This document shows positions 51,857-62,000 of a stretch of DNA of 64,000 nt, one piece after another. The notes under the pieces were generated by a model, which did no database searches, was not told where the DNA came from, and worked only from the letters and a program-made list of their open reading frames with translations. The stretch's first letter is position 1, and each line of letters opens with the position of its first letter. Source of the DNA: Maricaulis sp048270265 (lineage in GTDB: Bacteria; Pseudomonadota; Alphaproteobacteria; Caulobacterales; Maricaulaceae); the NCBI RefSeq assembly GCF_048270265.1, contig NZ_JBLWTD010000003.1:62001-126000 (forward strand), given 5' to 3'. Position numbers and translations under genes: made by a program.

Positions 51857-52537
51857 TCAGGCCGGGTCGACGGTCAGCCGTGTGAGCTTCTGGGCCTGGT
51901 CGACATTGCGATAGGTGAGGGTGAAATTCACCGCGATCGACAGGCGCGGCTCGCTCTGGAAATGCGGCACGACCTCGTGCCAGACAAAGGCCGGAAACAT
52001 GATCATCAGGCCGGGGCGCGGATGGACATGGGCGTGGAATTGCCAGCCGCCCATCAGCGAGGCGTTGAAGCGTGGATCATGCAGGATCAGCGCGCCCTCG
52101 GGCGGCTGCCAATAGCCCTTCATCGCCGTCTCGGCCTGCAGCACCGGTTTCTCGGTCGGCGGCGTGGCGACGTAATAGACCGAGGCGATATGGGCGACAT
52201 GATTGTGCGAGGGCACGTAGTGGCGCGCGGCCGAGACATTGGCGAACATCTGCATCTCGACATCGAACTCACCGATCCAGCCGATCTGGCGGCAATATTC
52301 GGTGAGGTCAGCGAGCGCCTGCGCCTCCAGCTGCCTGAAGGCGGGGACCTTGTCGGAGAGATCGCACAGATTGATCGAGTCGGATTTCTGGGCCTGGTCG
52401 GCGCTGCGATAGAAGGGATCGTCGATCAGTGCCTGTTTCAGCGCCGCATTGAGATCGGGCCGATCATGCTCCCAGCTCATCACCGGTGTGGGAAAAAGGT
52501 CGTAGCGCCGTGAAACTTCCTGCTTGCTTTCGGTCAT
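51857..52537 (-). CDS. 2-oxoglutarate/Fe(II) oxygenase-like protein (TIGR02466 type)
   Basis: A 226-residue protein with a double-stranded beta-helix pattern. Likely iron ligands are His113 (in PSHNHVAHIASVYYV) and His187 (in FPAFVWHEVVPH); Arg198 in RLSIAVNFT would bind 2-oxoglutarate. The early LFPTPVM start is typical of the TIGR02466 group, whose substrates are unknown. ATG 52537 was chosen because the family pattern starts there; the longer open frame upstream looks non-coding. Divergently transcribed from the acetyltransferase-deacetylase fusion, with a 120-base promoter region between them. Confidence 0.85.
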   Translation of the reverse strand: MTESKQEVSRRYDLFPTPVMSWEHDRPDLNAALKQALIDDPFYRSADQAQKSDSINLCDLSDKVPAFRQLEAQALADLTEYCRQIGWIGEFDVEMQMFANVSAARHYVPSHNHVAHIASVYYVATPPTEKPVLQAETAMKGYWQPPEGALILHDPRFNASLMGGWQFHAHVHPRPGLMIMFPAFVWHEVVPHFQSEPRLSIAVNFTLTYRNVDQAQKLTRLTVDPA

Positions 52538-52657
52538 GCGATTTGAGACTCCAGTGACGGGCAGGCTTATCCCTTGCCCGACAGGCCGATCGGGATGTTT
52601 CCGCGTGCGGGACGCCAGTGAGCATCGGACTGGCACCTTGCGACACGGATCACTTCA

Positions 52658-54457
52658 ATGCTGAAATTCGTGCGGGTGATAGCGGGCATCGATCCGGACT
52701 ATCAGCGCCACCTGGAAGGCATGCAGGAGGTATTCCTGAAGACCTTCCCGTTCAATGCCGCCTATATCGAAAAAATCGCCCGCTATTCCGCCGGAGAATA
52801 CCCGCCCGATTGCGAGGTCATTCTGCTCTGCGCCACGAAGGCCGGCAAGGTGCTCGGCTTCTCCGTCACATTCTTTTTTGCCGATATCAAGGTCTCCTAT
52901 TTCGACTATATCGCCAGCGATCCGGCGCGCGCCTCGCGCGGGATTGGCGGGGCGCTGTATGAGATGACGCGCGAGGATCAGCGCAAGCGCGGCTCGAAGC
53001 GGCTTTTTCTCGACAGCCTCCCCGACGAGGCCGAATTGCTCAATGAACACGGGCTCCTCGCCGATGGCCGCAGGCGCATGGCCTTTTACGAGCGGCTCGG
53101 CGCGCGGCCGGTGCTCGGTACCGGCTATGAGCGCCTGGTCACGAAGTCGAATATGGGCGATGCCAATATGCTGCTGCATGACGGGATGGGCGATGAAAAA
53201 CCGCTCCACCGCCGCACGCTGAAAGCCGTCATTTCCCGTATCATGCAGGCCAAGAATGGCATGGCCGCCGACGATCCGGTGCTGGTCGAGCTGCTGGCTT
53301 CGATCAAGGACGAACCGGTGCGGATCCGGCCGCCGCAATACACCAATCTGCGCCCGAAGAAATTGCCGGTTCTGGCGCGCCCGATCGATGTCGTCATCAC
53401 CGCCGACGAAGCACCCTCGATCGAGCACTCGCCCTTCAAGGGCTATTATGAGCGCCCGGCCCGCGTCGCTGCGGTGCGCAAGGCGCTGGAAGGCCTGCCG
53501 GTCAATGATCACGAGGCCGGCCGCTGGGGGCTGGAGCATATCCTCGAGGTGCATGACCATCGCATGGTGAAATTTCTCGAGGAGACCGCGACCCGTATTC
53601 CCGAAGGGCGCATCGTCTATCCGGAGATATTCCCGATCCGCCATGCCGACCGCCTGCCGCGCAATTTCGACATGCGGGCCGGGTATTTCTGTATCGACAC
53701 CTCAACGCCGCTGACCCGCGCCGTCTATCCGGCCGCCCGCCGTGCCGTTGATGCGGCCCTGAGTGGTGCCAAACTGCTCAGGGACGGCACCAGCCCCTGG
53801 GCCTATGTCGTGGTGCGGCCGCCGGGGCATCATGCCGAGCGGCGGGCCTTTGGCGGGTTTTGCTATTTCAACAATGCCTCGATTGCCGCGCACCATTTGT
53901 CAGGCCAGGGCAAGGCCGCCGGCAAGACGGCCAGGCCGGCTCGCGTCGCGGTGCTCGATATCGACCATCATCACGGCAATGGCACCCAGGATATCTTCTA
54001 CGAGCGCGATGATGTCCTCACCGTCTCGATCCACGGCCATCCGGAGGATTGCTACCCCTTCTTCGCCGGTTTCGAGGATGAGCGCGGCCGCGATGCCGGG
54101 CTCGGCTTCAACCGCAATTACCCGATCCGGCCCGGCGTCGATGATGCCGGCTATCTCACCGTGCTCGGACGGGCGCTGCGGCGCATCAGGGCCTTTGCAC
54201 CGGACTATCTGGTGGTCAGCCTTGGCGTCGACATCATGAAGGGCGATCCGACGGGCAATTTCTTCATCACACCGGAGGGGATGCACCGCATTGCTGAAGC
54301 GATCGGCCAGGAAAAATACAAGACCCTGATCGTCCAGGAGGGCGGCTATAGCCTCGCGAATATCAGGCGAGGTGTGCAGCAATTCCTGCTCGGTTTTGCG
54401 GCCGGGCAGACCGCGCCATCCCGCGACAATTCCAGGCGTCGCACATCAAAAGTCTGA
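52658..54457 (+). CDS. GNAT acetyltransferase-histone deacetylase-family fusion
   Basis: A 599-residue cytoplasmic fusion. The N-terminal domain (about residues 1-165) is GNAT-like, with DPARASRGIGGALYEMTRED as the acetyl-CoA loop and AFYERLGARPV. After a linker the C-terminal part (about 245-585) is a class II-type deacetylase. It has RPPGHHAE (His391, His392), GGFCYFNNASIAA, LDIDHHHGNG (zinc ligands Asp436, His438), SLGVDIMKGDP (Asp525) and EGGY (Tyr564). All catalytic residues are kept. It could acetylate and deacetylate polyamines, small amines or protein lysines. The only near neighbours are an oxygenase and a TIGR03032 protein. Confidence 0.9.
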   Translation: MLKFVRVIAGIDPDYQRHLEGMQEVFLKTFPFNAAYIEKIARYSAGEYPPDCEVILLCATKAGKVLGFSVTFFFADIKVSYFDYIASDPARASRGIGGALYEMTREDQRKRGSKRLFLDSLPDEAELLNEHGLLADGRRRMAFYERLGARPVLGTGYERLVTKSNMGDANMLLHDGMGDEKPLHRRTLKAVISRIMQAKNGMAADDPVLVELLASIKDEPVRIRPPQYTNLRPKKLPVLARPIDVVITADEAPSIEHSPFKGYYERPARVAAVRKALEGLPVNDHEAGRWGLEHILEVHDHRMVKFLEETATRIPEGRIVYPEIFPIRHADRLPRNFDMRAGYFCIDTSTPLTRAVYPAARRAVDAALSGAKLLRDGTSPWAYVVVRPPGHHAERRAFGGFCYFNNASIAAHHLSGQGKAAGKTARPARVAVLDIDHHHGNGTQDIFYERDDVLTVSIHGHPEDCYPFFAGFEDERGRDAGLGFNRNYPIRPGVDDAGYLTVLGRALRRIRAFAPDYLVVSLGVDIMKGDPTGNFFITPEGMHRIAEAIGQEKYKTLIVQEGGYSLANIRRGVQQFLLGFAAGQTAPSRDNSRRRTSKV

Positions 54458-54477
54458 TCAGGCCGGATCGGGCGGCG

Positions 54478-55716
54478 TCAGGCTGATGTTGCCCAGTCCG
54501 GCGTTTCAATGGTGATGAAGTCCCGGATCTCCTGGGAGTTGGGGCCGAGGGTCAGCGGATTGGCGACGGCCGGCAGGACGCAGGTATCGAACAATTCGCT
54601 GATACCGCCATCCAGCCGCAGCCATTGCACGACATCGCCGGTGGCGAGCGAGATCACCTGCACGCCGCACCAGGCATCGACATCCTTTTCCTTGAGCCTG
54701 TCGTCGAGCGCCAGGCCTTCGAACCGGCCATGGCGGGGCTTCGAGAGCGTCACAATGGCATGGCCATTATGGAAGCCGAGCCCGCGCAGGAAGCCGGGGC
54801 AGAAGGCGACGGGGATGAAGGCCTTGGTGGCTGGATCGATATGGCCCAGTTCGCCGGTGCCGGAATTCAGGACCCAGAGCCTGCCGTCATGCCAGCGCGG
54901 CGAATGCGGCATGGACAGACCTTCGGCCATGATCTCGTTGGTCTCGACATCGATCAGCACGCCGCCATCGTGGCGCCGGTCGCGCCAGCCATCGACGGCG
55001 TCGGAGCGGCTGACGGCGCTGACATATTTCGGACGTCCATCGACCATGGCCAAGCCATTGAGATGGCAGCGATCTTCCGGCGCGATCTTGGAGATGAAAT
55101 CGGGCTTCCAGATCGGCTTGAAACTATGGGTGAGGCTCGGTTCGCACAGGCAGGAATAGCGCGTATTGACGAAAACAATCCTGCCATTCTCGCGGATGCC
55201 GATTTCGTGGATATCGATATCGCCGGTGGTCTGGATATTGCGCGGCACATAGACCTTGTCGTGAGCCTTGTTGGCCAGCAGGCCCGGCGCGAGGACGTTT
55301 TCCATCCGCACGATCGAGGTCAGGGTGCCGAGATAGATGCGGTTCATATCGCCGGCGACACCCATGGCCTGCGGGTAGAGCGCCTCGTGCAGCGAGAGTT
55401 TCCCGTCCGGACCATGGCCGATCAGATAGAGCCGTCCGCTTTGATAGGACGTGAAGGCGATCGAGATCGCATTGGCGGCCAGAAACGGCGCCAGCCCTCG
55501 TGAGAAACTGATATCAACCTTCGCGGGAACCGCTGCGGTAGCCTGGTCGGCGGGAGTCTCGGTGACGGGCTCGATCGTGTCCGGCGCATCGGCCGCAGGC
55601 TTGGCGGTTTCACGAGCGTTGGTCGCGACTTCGGCTCCCGTCCCCGCTGCCACAGTCGGAACAGGAGTGTCTTTCTGGCTCAAAACGGATCCGCCCTGTG
55701 TTTGGTTGGCGACCAC
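54478..55716 (-). CDS. TIGR03032 (DUF4915) family protein
   Basis: A protein of about 412 residues with a beta-propeller-like repeat pattern and the family's signature stretches: FTSYQSGRLYLIG, VNTRYSCLCE, CHLNGLAMVDGRPKYVSA, HSPRWHDGRLWVLNSGTGELG and FCPGFLRGLGFHNGHAIV. The N-terminal about 75 residues are low-complexity (Ala, Thr, Pro, Glu). Function is unknown. The start is uncertain: GTG 55716 and TTG 55683 are both possible, and the frame stays open to 55920. Its stop lies 20 bases from the converging acetyltransferase-deacetylase gene. Confidence 0.75.
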   Translation of the reverse strand: MVANQTQGGSVLSQKDTPVPTVAAGTGAEVATNARETAKPAADAPDTIEPVTETPADQATAAVPAKVDISFSRGLAPFLAANAISIAFTSYQSGRLYLIGHGPDGKLSLHEALYPQAMGVAGDMNRIYLGTLTSIVRMENVLAPGLLANKAHDKVYVPRNIQTTGDIDIHEIGIRENGRIVFVNTRYSCLCEPSLTHSFKPIWKPDFISKIAPEDRCHLNGLAMVDGRPKYVSAVSRSDAVDGWRDRRHDGGVLIDVETNEIMAEGLSMPHSPRWHDGRLWVLNSGTGELGHIDPATKAFIPVAFCPGFLRGLGFHNGHAIVTLSKPRHGRFEGLALDDRLKEKDVDAWCGVQVISLATGDVVQWLRLDGGISELFDTCVLPAVANPLTLGPNSQEIRDFITIETPDWATSA

Positions 55717-56000
55717 GCCGGATTGCGGGCGCTCCTTCTGGTGCTTATTCCGCCTCGAGTTTGGCGGGGGCGTCAAGTTTTGCCGCGCAGCCTGGTTCCG
55801 GCCCGCACATGGCATCGTCCAGAACGGCCCGCGATGTCCCGTCCCGGGTGGCGGGCCTGATTCAGCGAACAGGAAAATGGCGCGCCTATTGCACTCCGTT
55901 TCCTGGAGTGGTGTTTTCAAAAGCGGACGTTTTGGGCTACAGTTACAGCGTGCAGGGGATTGTCTTGGGGACTCTTTGCCTGCGTACAGGGGGGATTCCT
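55717..56000. other. divergent intergenic region
   Basis: About 280 bases between the TIGR03032 gene and the second giant autotransporter. Frames of both genes run into it without signal or domain features. AGGGGGG at about 55988-55994 is the ribosome site for the autotransporter. No promoter was assigned. Confidence 0.45.
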
Positions 56001-59000
56001 GTGAGTATGAGTGATTGTGTTGTTTCGAGTGCCGGGCGCCCGCTCGCTGGTCGTTCCTATGGGCGTTCGCGCCTTGCCCAGGCCTTTCTGGTCAGTGCCT
56101 CTGCCGGTGTTCTGGCCTCCCTTCTCCCTGCGATGGCGCTCGGCCAGGCCGTGCCGGCGGGCTGCACGCCGACACCTGCGACGGCCGGCGATACGATCGA
56201 TTGCGTTACGGCCAGCCCGGCCACCATCGACGGCATCACCACGACGGTTGATGATCTGACGATTAATATTGGCTCGCCGGTGACCCCGACGACCGTCCTG
56301 AACATTGCTGGCGCCGGCGTCAGCATGACCGGTGCCGACGGGCTCACCCTTAACCTGACCGCAGCCGGTTCAAGCATTACGGGCACGACCGATGGCGTGT
56401 TCATGCAACAGACCGGAGGCGGCAGCGATCTCACCATTGCGGCGCACGGCGATATCGCGGGCAATCAGTACGGCATTCGCGCCTCGAACGGGGGCACTGG
56501 CAGGCTAAACATTGCCGCTGCGGACGTCACCGGCATGACAGCTGATGGCATCTATGCCCGCACCGCCGCGACCACTACCGGGCTGACGATTTCCGCGAGC
56601 GGTACCGTCGCTGGCGCCGACAATGCCATCGATGTGCACCATGCCGGCAACGGCGATGTGACTCTGAATCTCGGCACTGTCACCGGCACGACCGGTGACG
56701 CGATCCGGGTCAGCGACACCGGGATCGGCGATGATATCTCGATCTACGCCTCGGGCCTGATAACCGGTGGCGAGGACGGGATTGAGGTCGATCACTACGG
56801 CATTGGCTCAGTGACGATCGATACCGCTGCCATCACTGCGGCGGGTGACGGGATCAACGTCTTCAGTGGCGTGAACGGCACCGATGTCGATATCAGCGCG
56901 GGCGGCACCGTCACCGCCGGCAATACCGGCATCCTCGCCGGAAATTACGGCATCGGCGCGCTGAATATCACCACGACCTCGGCGGTCACCGGCCTGGCGG
57001 GGGATGGAATTCGCGCCTTCAATTCGGCTGTTGACGGCGATCTCATCATTACCGCCCACGGCGCCGTCAGCGGCGCCGATTACGGTATCCGGGCAGTCGG
57101 GTCAGGCCGGGTAACCGTCACCGCAGGCACCGTGTCGGGCGCGGCCATCGAAGGTATCCACGCCCAGAATAATGCCGGCTCCACCACCGACCTGACCGTC
57201 TCGGCGACCGGCACGGTCTCGGGCGGTGAGACGGGCATCTGGGCCTCGAATCTGGGCAGTGCCGCCTTGATCATCACGGCTGCGGACGTCACCGGTACGG
57301 GCAATTACGGAATCTCCGCCAATAATGGCTCGGGCACGGATCTGACCATCACGGCGAATGGCGCCGTCTCGGGTGGTGTCGATGGTGTTCGCGCCATCAA
57401 TAGCGGCACCGGCGCGCTGAGCATCACGACGGACGGGGCCGTCACCGGTACAGGGTTTTCCGGCATTTTTGCTTCGAATGGTGCGACAGCGACCGACCTG
57501 GATATCACGGCGAGCGGTCCGGTCACCGGTAGCTTTGCCGGCATTCGCGCCACGAATGATGGCACAGGCGCGCTGAACATTACGGCCGCGGACGTTACCG
57601 GCACGACGGATTATGGCATCTATGCGCGCACCGCCGCGACGAGCACCGGGGTGTCGATTGCCGCGAGCGGTACGGTTTCAGGTGCGGGCAACGGCATTGA
57701 TGTCGAGCATCTCGGCACCGGCGTCCTGGCGATCAATGCTGCGGCCGTCACAGCCGGCGGTGATGGTATCCGAGCCGTCAATGCTGCCGCCGGCGGCGGC
57801 CTCACCATCACCGCGAGCGGCGCGGTCTCCGGCGGTAGTAGCGGCATCTACACCCGCAATTATGGCACCGGCGCCCTGAGTGTTACGACGGCCGCCGTAA
57901 CTGGCGCGGGCGCCAGCGGCATATATGCATTCAATGCCGCGACCGGCACCGGTTTGTCGGTGGCCGCGACAGGTCTGGTCAGCGGCGCGAATTACGGGAT
58001 CGAGACTGGCAATCTCGGTACCGGTCCGCTTACTATCACAGCCGATGCGGTCACCGGAACCGCAGGTGCCGGCATCGTAGCGCTCAGTGTCGGCACCGAC
58101 CTCACCATCACGGCCAGCGGCCCGACCACAGGTGGGACAACCGGCATCGCGGCGTCAAATACCGGCACCGGCTCGCTGAACATCAGTTCGGCGGCAGTCA
58201 CCGGTCAGGCACGTTATGGCATCGAAGCACGCAACGGCGCGGGCGCAGACGAACTCACGATCACGGCAACCGGCCCGGTCGAGGGTGGATTGTCCGGCAT
58301 TTTTGCCATGAATCTGGGTCGCGGCGCGCTGAGCATCACGGCTGGGGCCACCAATGGCACGACCCACTATGGAATTTACGCAGCGAACTTCGGTACCGAT
58401 CTCAGGATTACGGCGACCGGCGCGATCACCGGGGGTGAAGTCGGGATCGGGGCCCGAAACAGTGGTACGGGCGCGCTGAGCATTACCGCAGTGGACGTTG
58501 CCGGCACGGACACCGCGGGCATTTACGCCTACAGCGGTACGGCGGGAACCGACTTGACGGTCTCCGCAACCGGCACGGTCACCGGTCGTCGCTTTGGCAT
58601 TCGGGCTCAGGGGGCTGGCAGCGGCGCGCTGAGCATCACGGCAGCGGATGTTACCGCCACGGAGGCTGACGGAATTAGCGCCGTCTCCGGCGCGAACGGC
58701 ACCGGGATGACGATCTTGGCGAGCGGTCTGGTCTCGGGCGGTGAAGATGGCGTCGATGCGCACCACACCGGCACCGGAGATCTGACCCTGGATCTCGGCG
58801 CGGTCACAGGCGCGACAGGTGACGGGGTCTATGCCCGCAATGCTCTGATCGGCACGGGTATCACCATCACGGCGAGCGGTGCCATCAGCGGCGGTGATAA
58901 TGGCATTTTCGCCCGAAACAGCGGCACCGGCGCGCTGCGTCTGGCGACGGGGGCTGTTACCGGCACCACGACAATGGGCATTTGGGCCATCAATGATGAT

Positions 59001-62000
59001 GTCGGTACCGATCTGACCCTGGTCGCCACGGGTGCGATCAGCGGCGGCTCCGACGGCATCCGGGCCCGAAGCGAGGGCTCCGGCGAACTGAACCTTTCGG
59101 CGACGGCCGTCACCGGTGCGGACGGGGATGGCATCTACGCCACCAATCTTGCCGGCACCGATCTGACCATCACGGCGAGCGGCACGGTCACCGGGGGCGA
59201 TTTTGGCGTTTACGCCACCAATTTCGGCAGCGGCGCGCTGTCCATCAATGCGGCGGCCATTTCGGGCGGTGAAGATGGCGTCTTCGCCTATAATTCCAGC
59301 GCCGGGACCGACCTTTCCATTACCACGAGCGGAGCGATCACGGCGGGCGATGACGGCGTGTCGGCCCGGAATGATGGCAGCGGCGCGCTGAGCATCACCA
59401 CAGCCGCAGTCACCGGCGCGGACGGTCAGGGCATCCTGGCCCTGAACAGCCTTGCCGGCACCGACCTGACCATCACGGCGACCGGCCCGGTTTCCGGCAG
59501 CGATGCAGGCATTTATGCCCGCAATTATGGCACCGGAGCCCTGGGTATCACGTCCGCAGCGGTTACCGGCGCGGGCACAGACGGGATCTCTGCCGTCAAC
59601 AGTGCCGCCGGCACCGATCTCTCGGTGACCGCGACGGGTCTGGTGACCGGTGCAGCAGGCGGGCTCGACGCCTTCAATTACGGCAGCGGTGCGCTGACAA
59701 TCAATGTGGCCGCCGTCACTGGCGGGACCCACGGGATCCATGCCAGCAATTCCGCTGCAGGCACCGATCTGACCGTGACAGCAAGCGGCGAGATCACCGG
59801 CAGCGCCTTTGGCGTTTACGCCGCGAATCTCGGCAGCGGCGCGCTTTCCATCACTGCGGCGGCCATTACGGGTGGCCAACAAGGCGTCGTGGCCACCAAT
59901 TCCAGCGCCGGGACCGATCTTTCCATTGCAACAAGCGGAACGGTCACGGGAGGCATCAACGGTGTGCTCGCCTGGAATGATGGCAGCGGCGCACTGAGCG
60001 CAACGACAGCCGCCGTAACCGGCACAGCTGTTGACGGCATTGTGGCCGGGAACACTGCCGCCGGCACCGATCTCTCGGTGACGGCAACGGGCCTGGTGAG
60101 CGGCGCCGATGACGGGATCGAGGCCTTCAATTCCGGCAGCGGTGCGCTGACGATCAATGCGGCTGCCGTCTCCGGCGGTGAATTCGGGATATTTGCCAGC
60201 AATTCTGCTGCAGGCACCGATCTGACCATTGTGGCGACAGGCGAGATCACCAGTGGGTGGACCGGTGTCCAGGGTGTGAACCACGGCCTGGGCGGATTGG
60301 TCATCACGACCGAAACAGTCACCGGCTCGGACTGGAATGGCATCTCGGCCTTCAATGGAACGGGCGGAAGCGACCTCACCCTGACCGCGAACGGTACGGT
60401 TTCCGGTGGGGTGAACGGCATCGCGGTCCTCAATGACGGCAGGGGCGACCTTGTAATCAATGCGGCCGACGTCAATGCCGGCAGCGGCACGGGTGTTCTG
60501 GCGCAGACCGGCACCGGGGCGGCAGATCTGTCGATCACCGCTGGCAACCTCACCTCGACATCGGGAGCGGGTATCGCGGTTTCACATCTGGGCTCGGGGG
60601 ATGCTTCGATCACCCTTGCCAGCGTGACGGCGCTCGCCGGTTCTGCGGTTACGGCCTATGCCGGCACCGGTTCCGGGGCGTTGTCGGTGAATGTAGCCGG
60701 AGATGTGGCTGGCCAGGACGCAGGCATCGTCGCCGCCAATCTGTCTCCAACGGGCTCGCTCTCGATCAACGCCGCCGCGGTGACGGCTGATAATGGTGTC
60801 GCCATCAGCGCCTATAATGCCGGCAGCGGCGGGCTATCCATCACGACGACCGGCGACGTCACGGGCAGCACCATCGGGGTGCGCGCGGAGAACCTGGCCG
60901 GTGAGCTGGCCATCGATGCTGGCGGCGACATCACCGGCGGCAGCTACGGCATATGGACCGAGACGGTTGAGGGCACGGATCTCGTTATCCGCGCCGGCCA
61001 GATCGTGACCGGCGGCGTCTGGGGCATTCTGACCGGCACCGATACCAGCGCCAGCACCTCAAATGACACGCTCAATATTCTGGGCACCGTCAATGGGCAT
61101 ATCGGTACCGGCCATGGCGCTGATGTGGTCACCCTGGCGGCGGGCAGCGCGGTCAATGGCGCCATCCTGCTCGGTGATGGCGAAGACGTTCTCAATTATG
61201 ACGGTGGCAGCTTCGGTGTCGCGCGCGGCGGCGACGGCACCGACAGGCTGAACTTCAGCGGCCCGGGCGTGTGGATCACCAATTCCGGGGACCCGGCGGC
61301 GGACGTGTTTGCCGATTTCGAACTCTACCACTTCTTCGGCGGCGGCTATGTGCTGGACGGGCTGCACCAGGGCCTGATCGAGACCCATTTCCACGCCGGT
61401 GAGAATTACCTGATGGGGACGCTGGCCTCCCGGGACGTCATGATCGACGCCGGTGCCGGGCTTGAAACCGGCGCTGATGCGAGCCTGATCGGCAATCTTA
61501 CCAATGCCGGCAGCCTGGGGATCAATGCGGGCGGTGTTGGCCGTTTCGGTATTGACGGTGATTTCACCCAGGCAGCGACGGGCGATCTGACGCTGGATCT
61601 CAGCGCCTCAGGGCAATGGAATGACCGGCTCGCGGTATCGGGTGATGTCACACTCGCGGGCGAGCTGGTCCTGCGGCAATACGGAGCCTTCGGTGCCCCG
61701 GTCACACTGATCGACGCCAGCACCGGGCTCGCGGGCAGTTTCGACAGCGTGACAGGCCTGCTCGACCAGTCCCTGCTGGCGTCGCAAGTGCTCGAATATG
61801 ACCGGGCCGGTTTCGACGTGAATCTCGTCACGGTCTTTGCTGATGCCGGGACCATAGACGGGCTGACCCCCAACCAGATCAGCATTGCCGATGCCCTGAT
61901 AGACCAATTGGCGGCGCTGCCGGACAATGATGATTTTTCTGACTTCGGCTATGCCGTCGCAGGAATCTCGGACGGGCCGCTGCTTGCGGAAACCCTGGAA

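Noticed and set aside
58155..60284. 709-codon open frame on the minus strand
   Set aside because: It lies wholly inside the second autotransporter. The repetitive GC-rich codons keep the opposite frame open; no ribosome site, signal or family pattern is seen.
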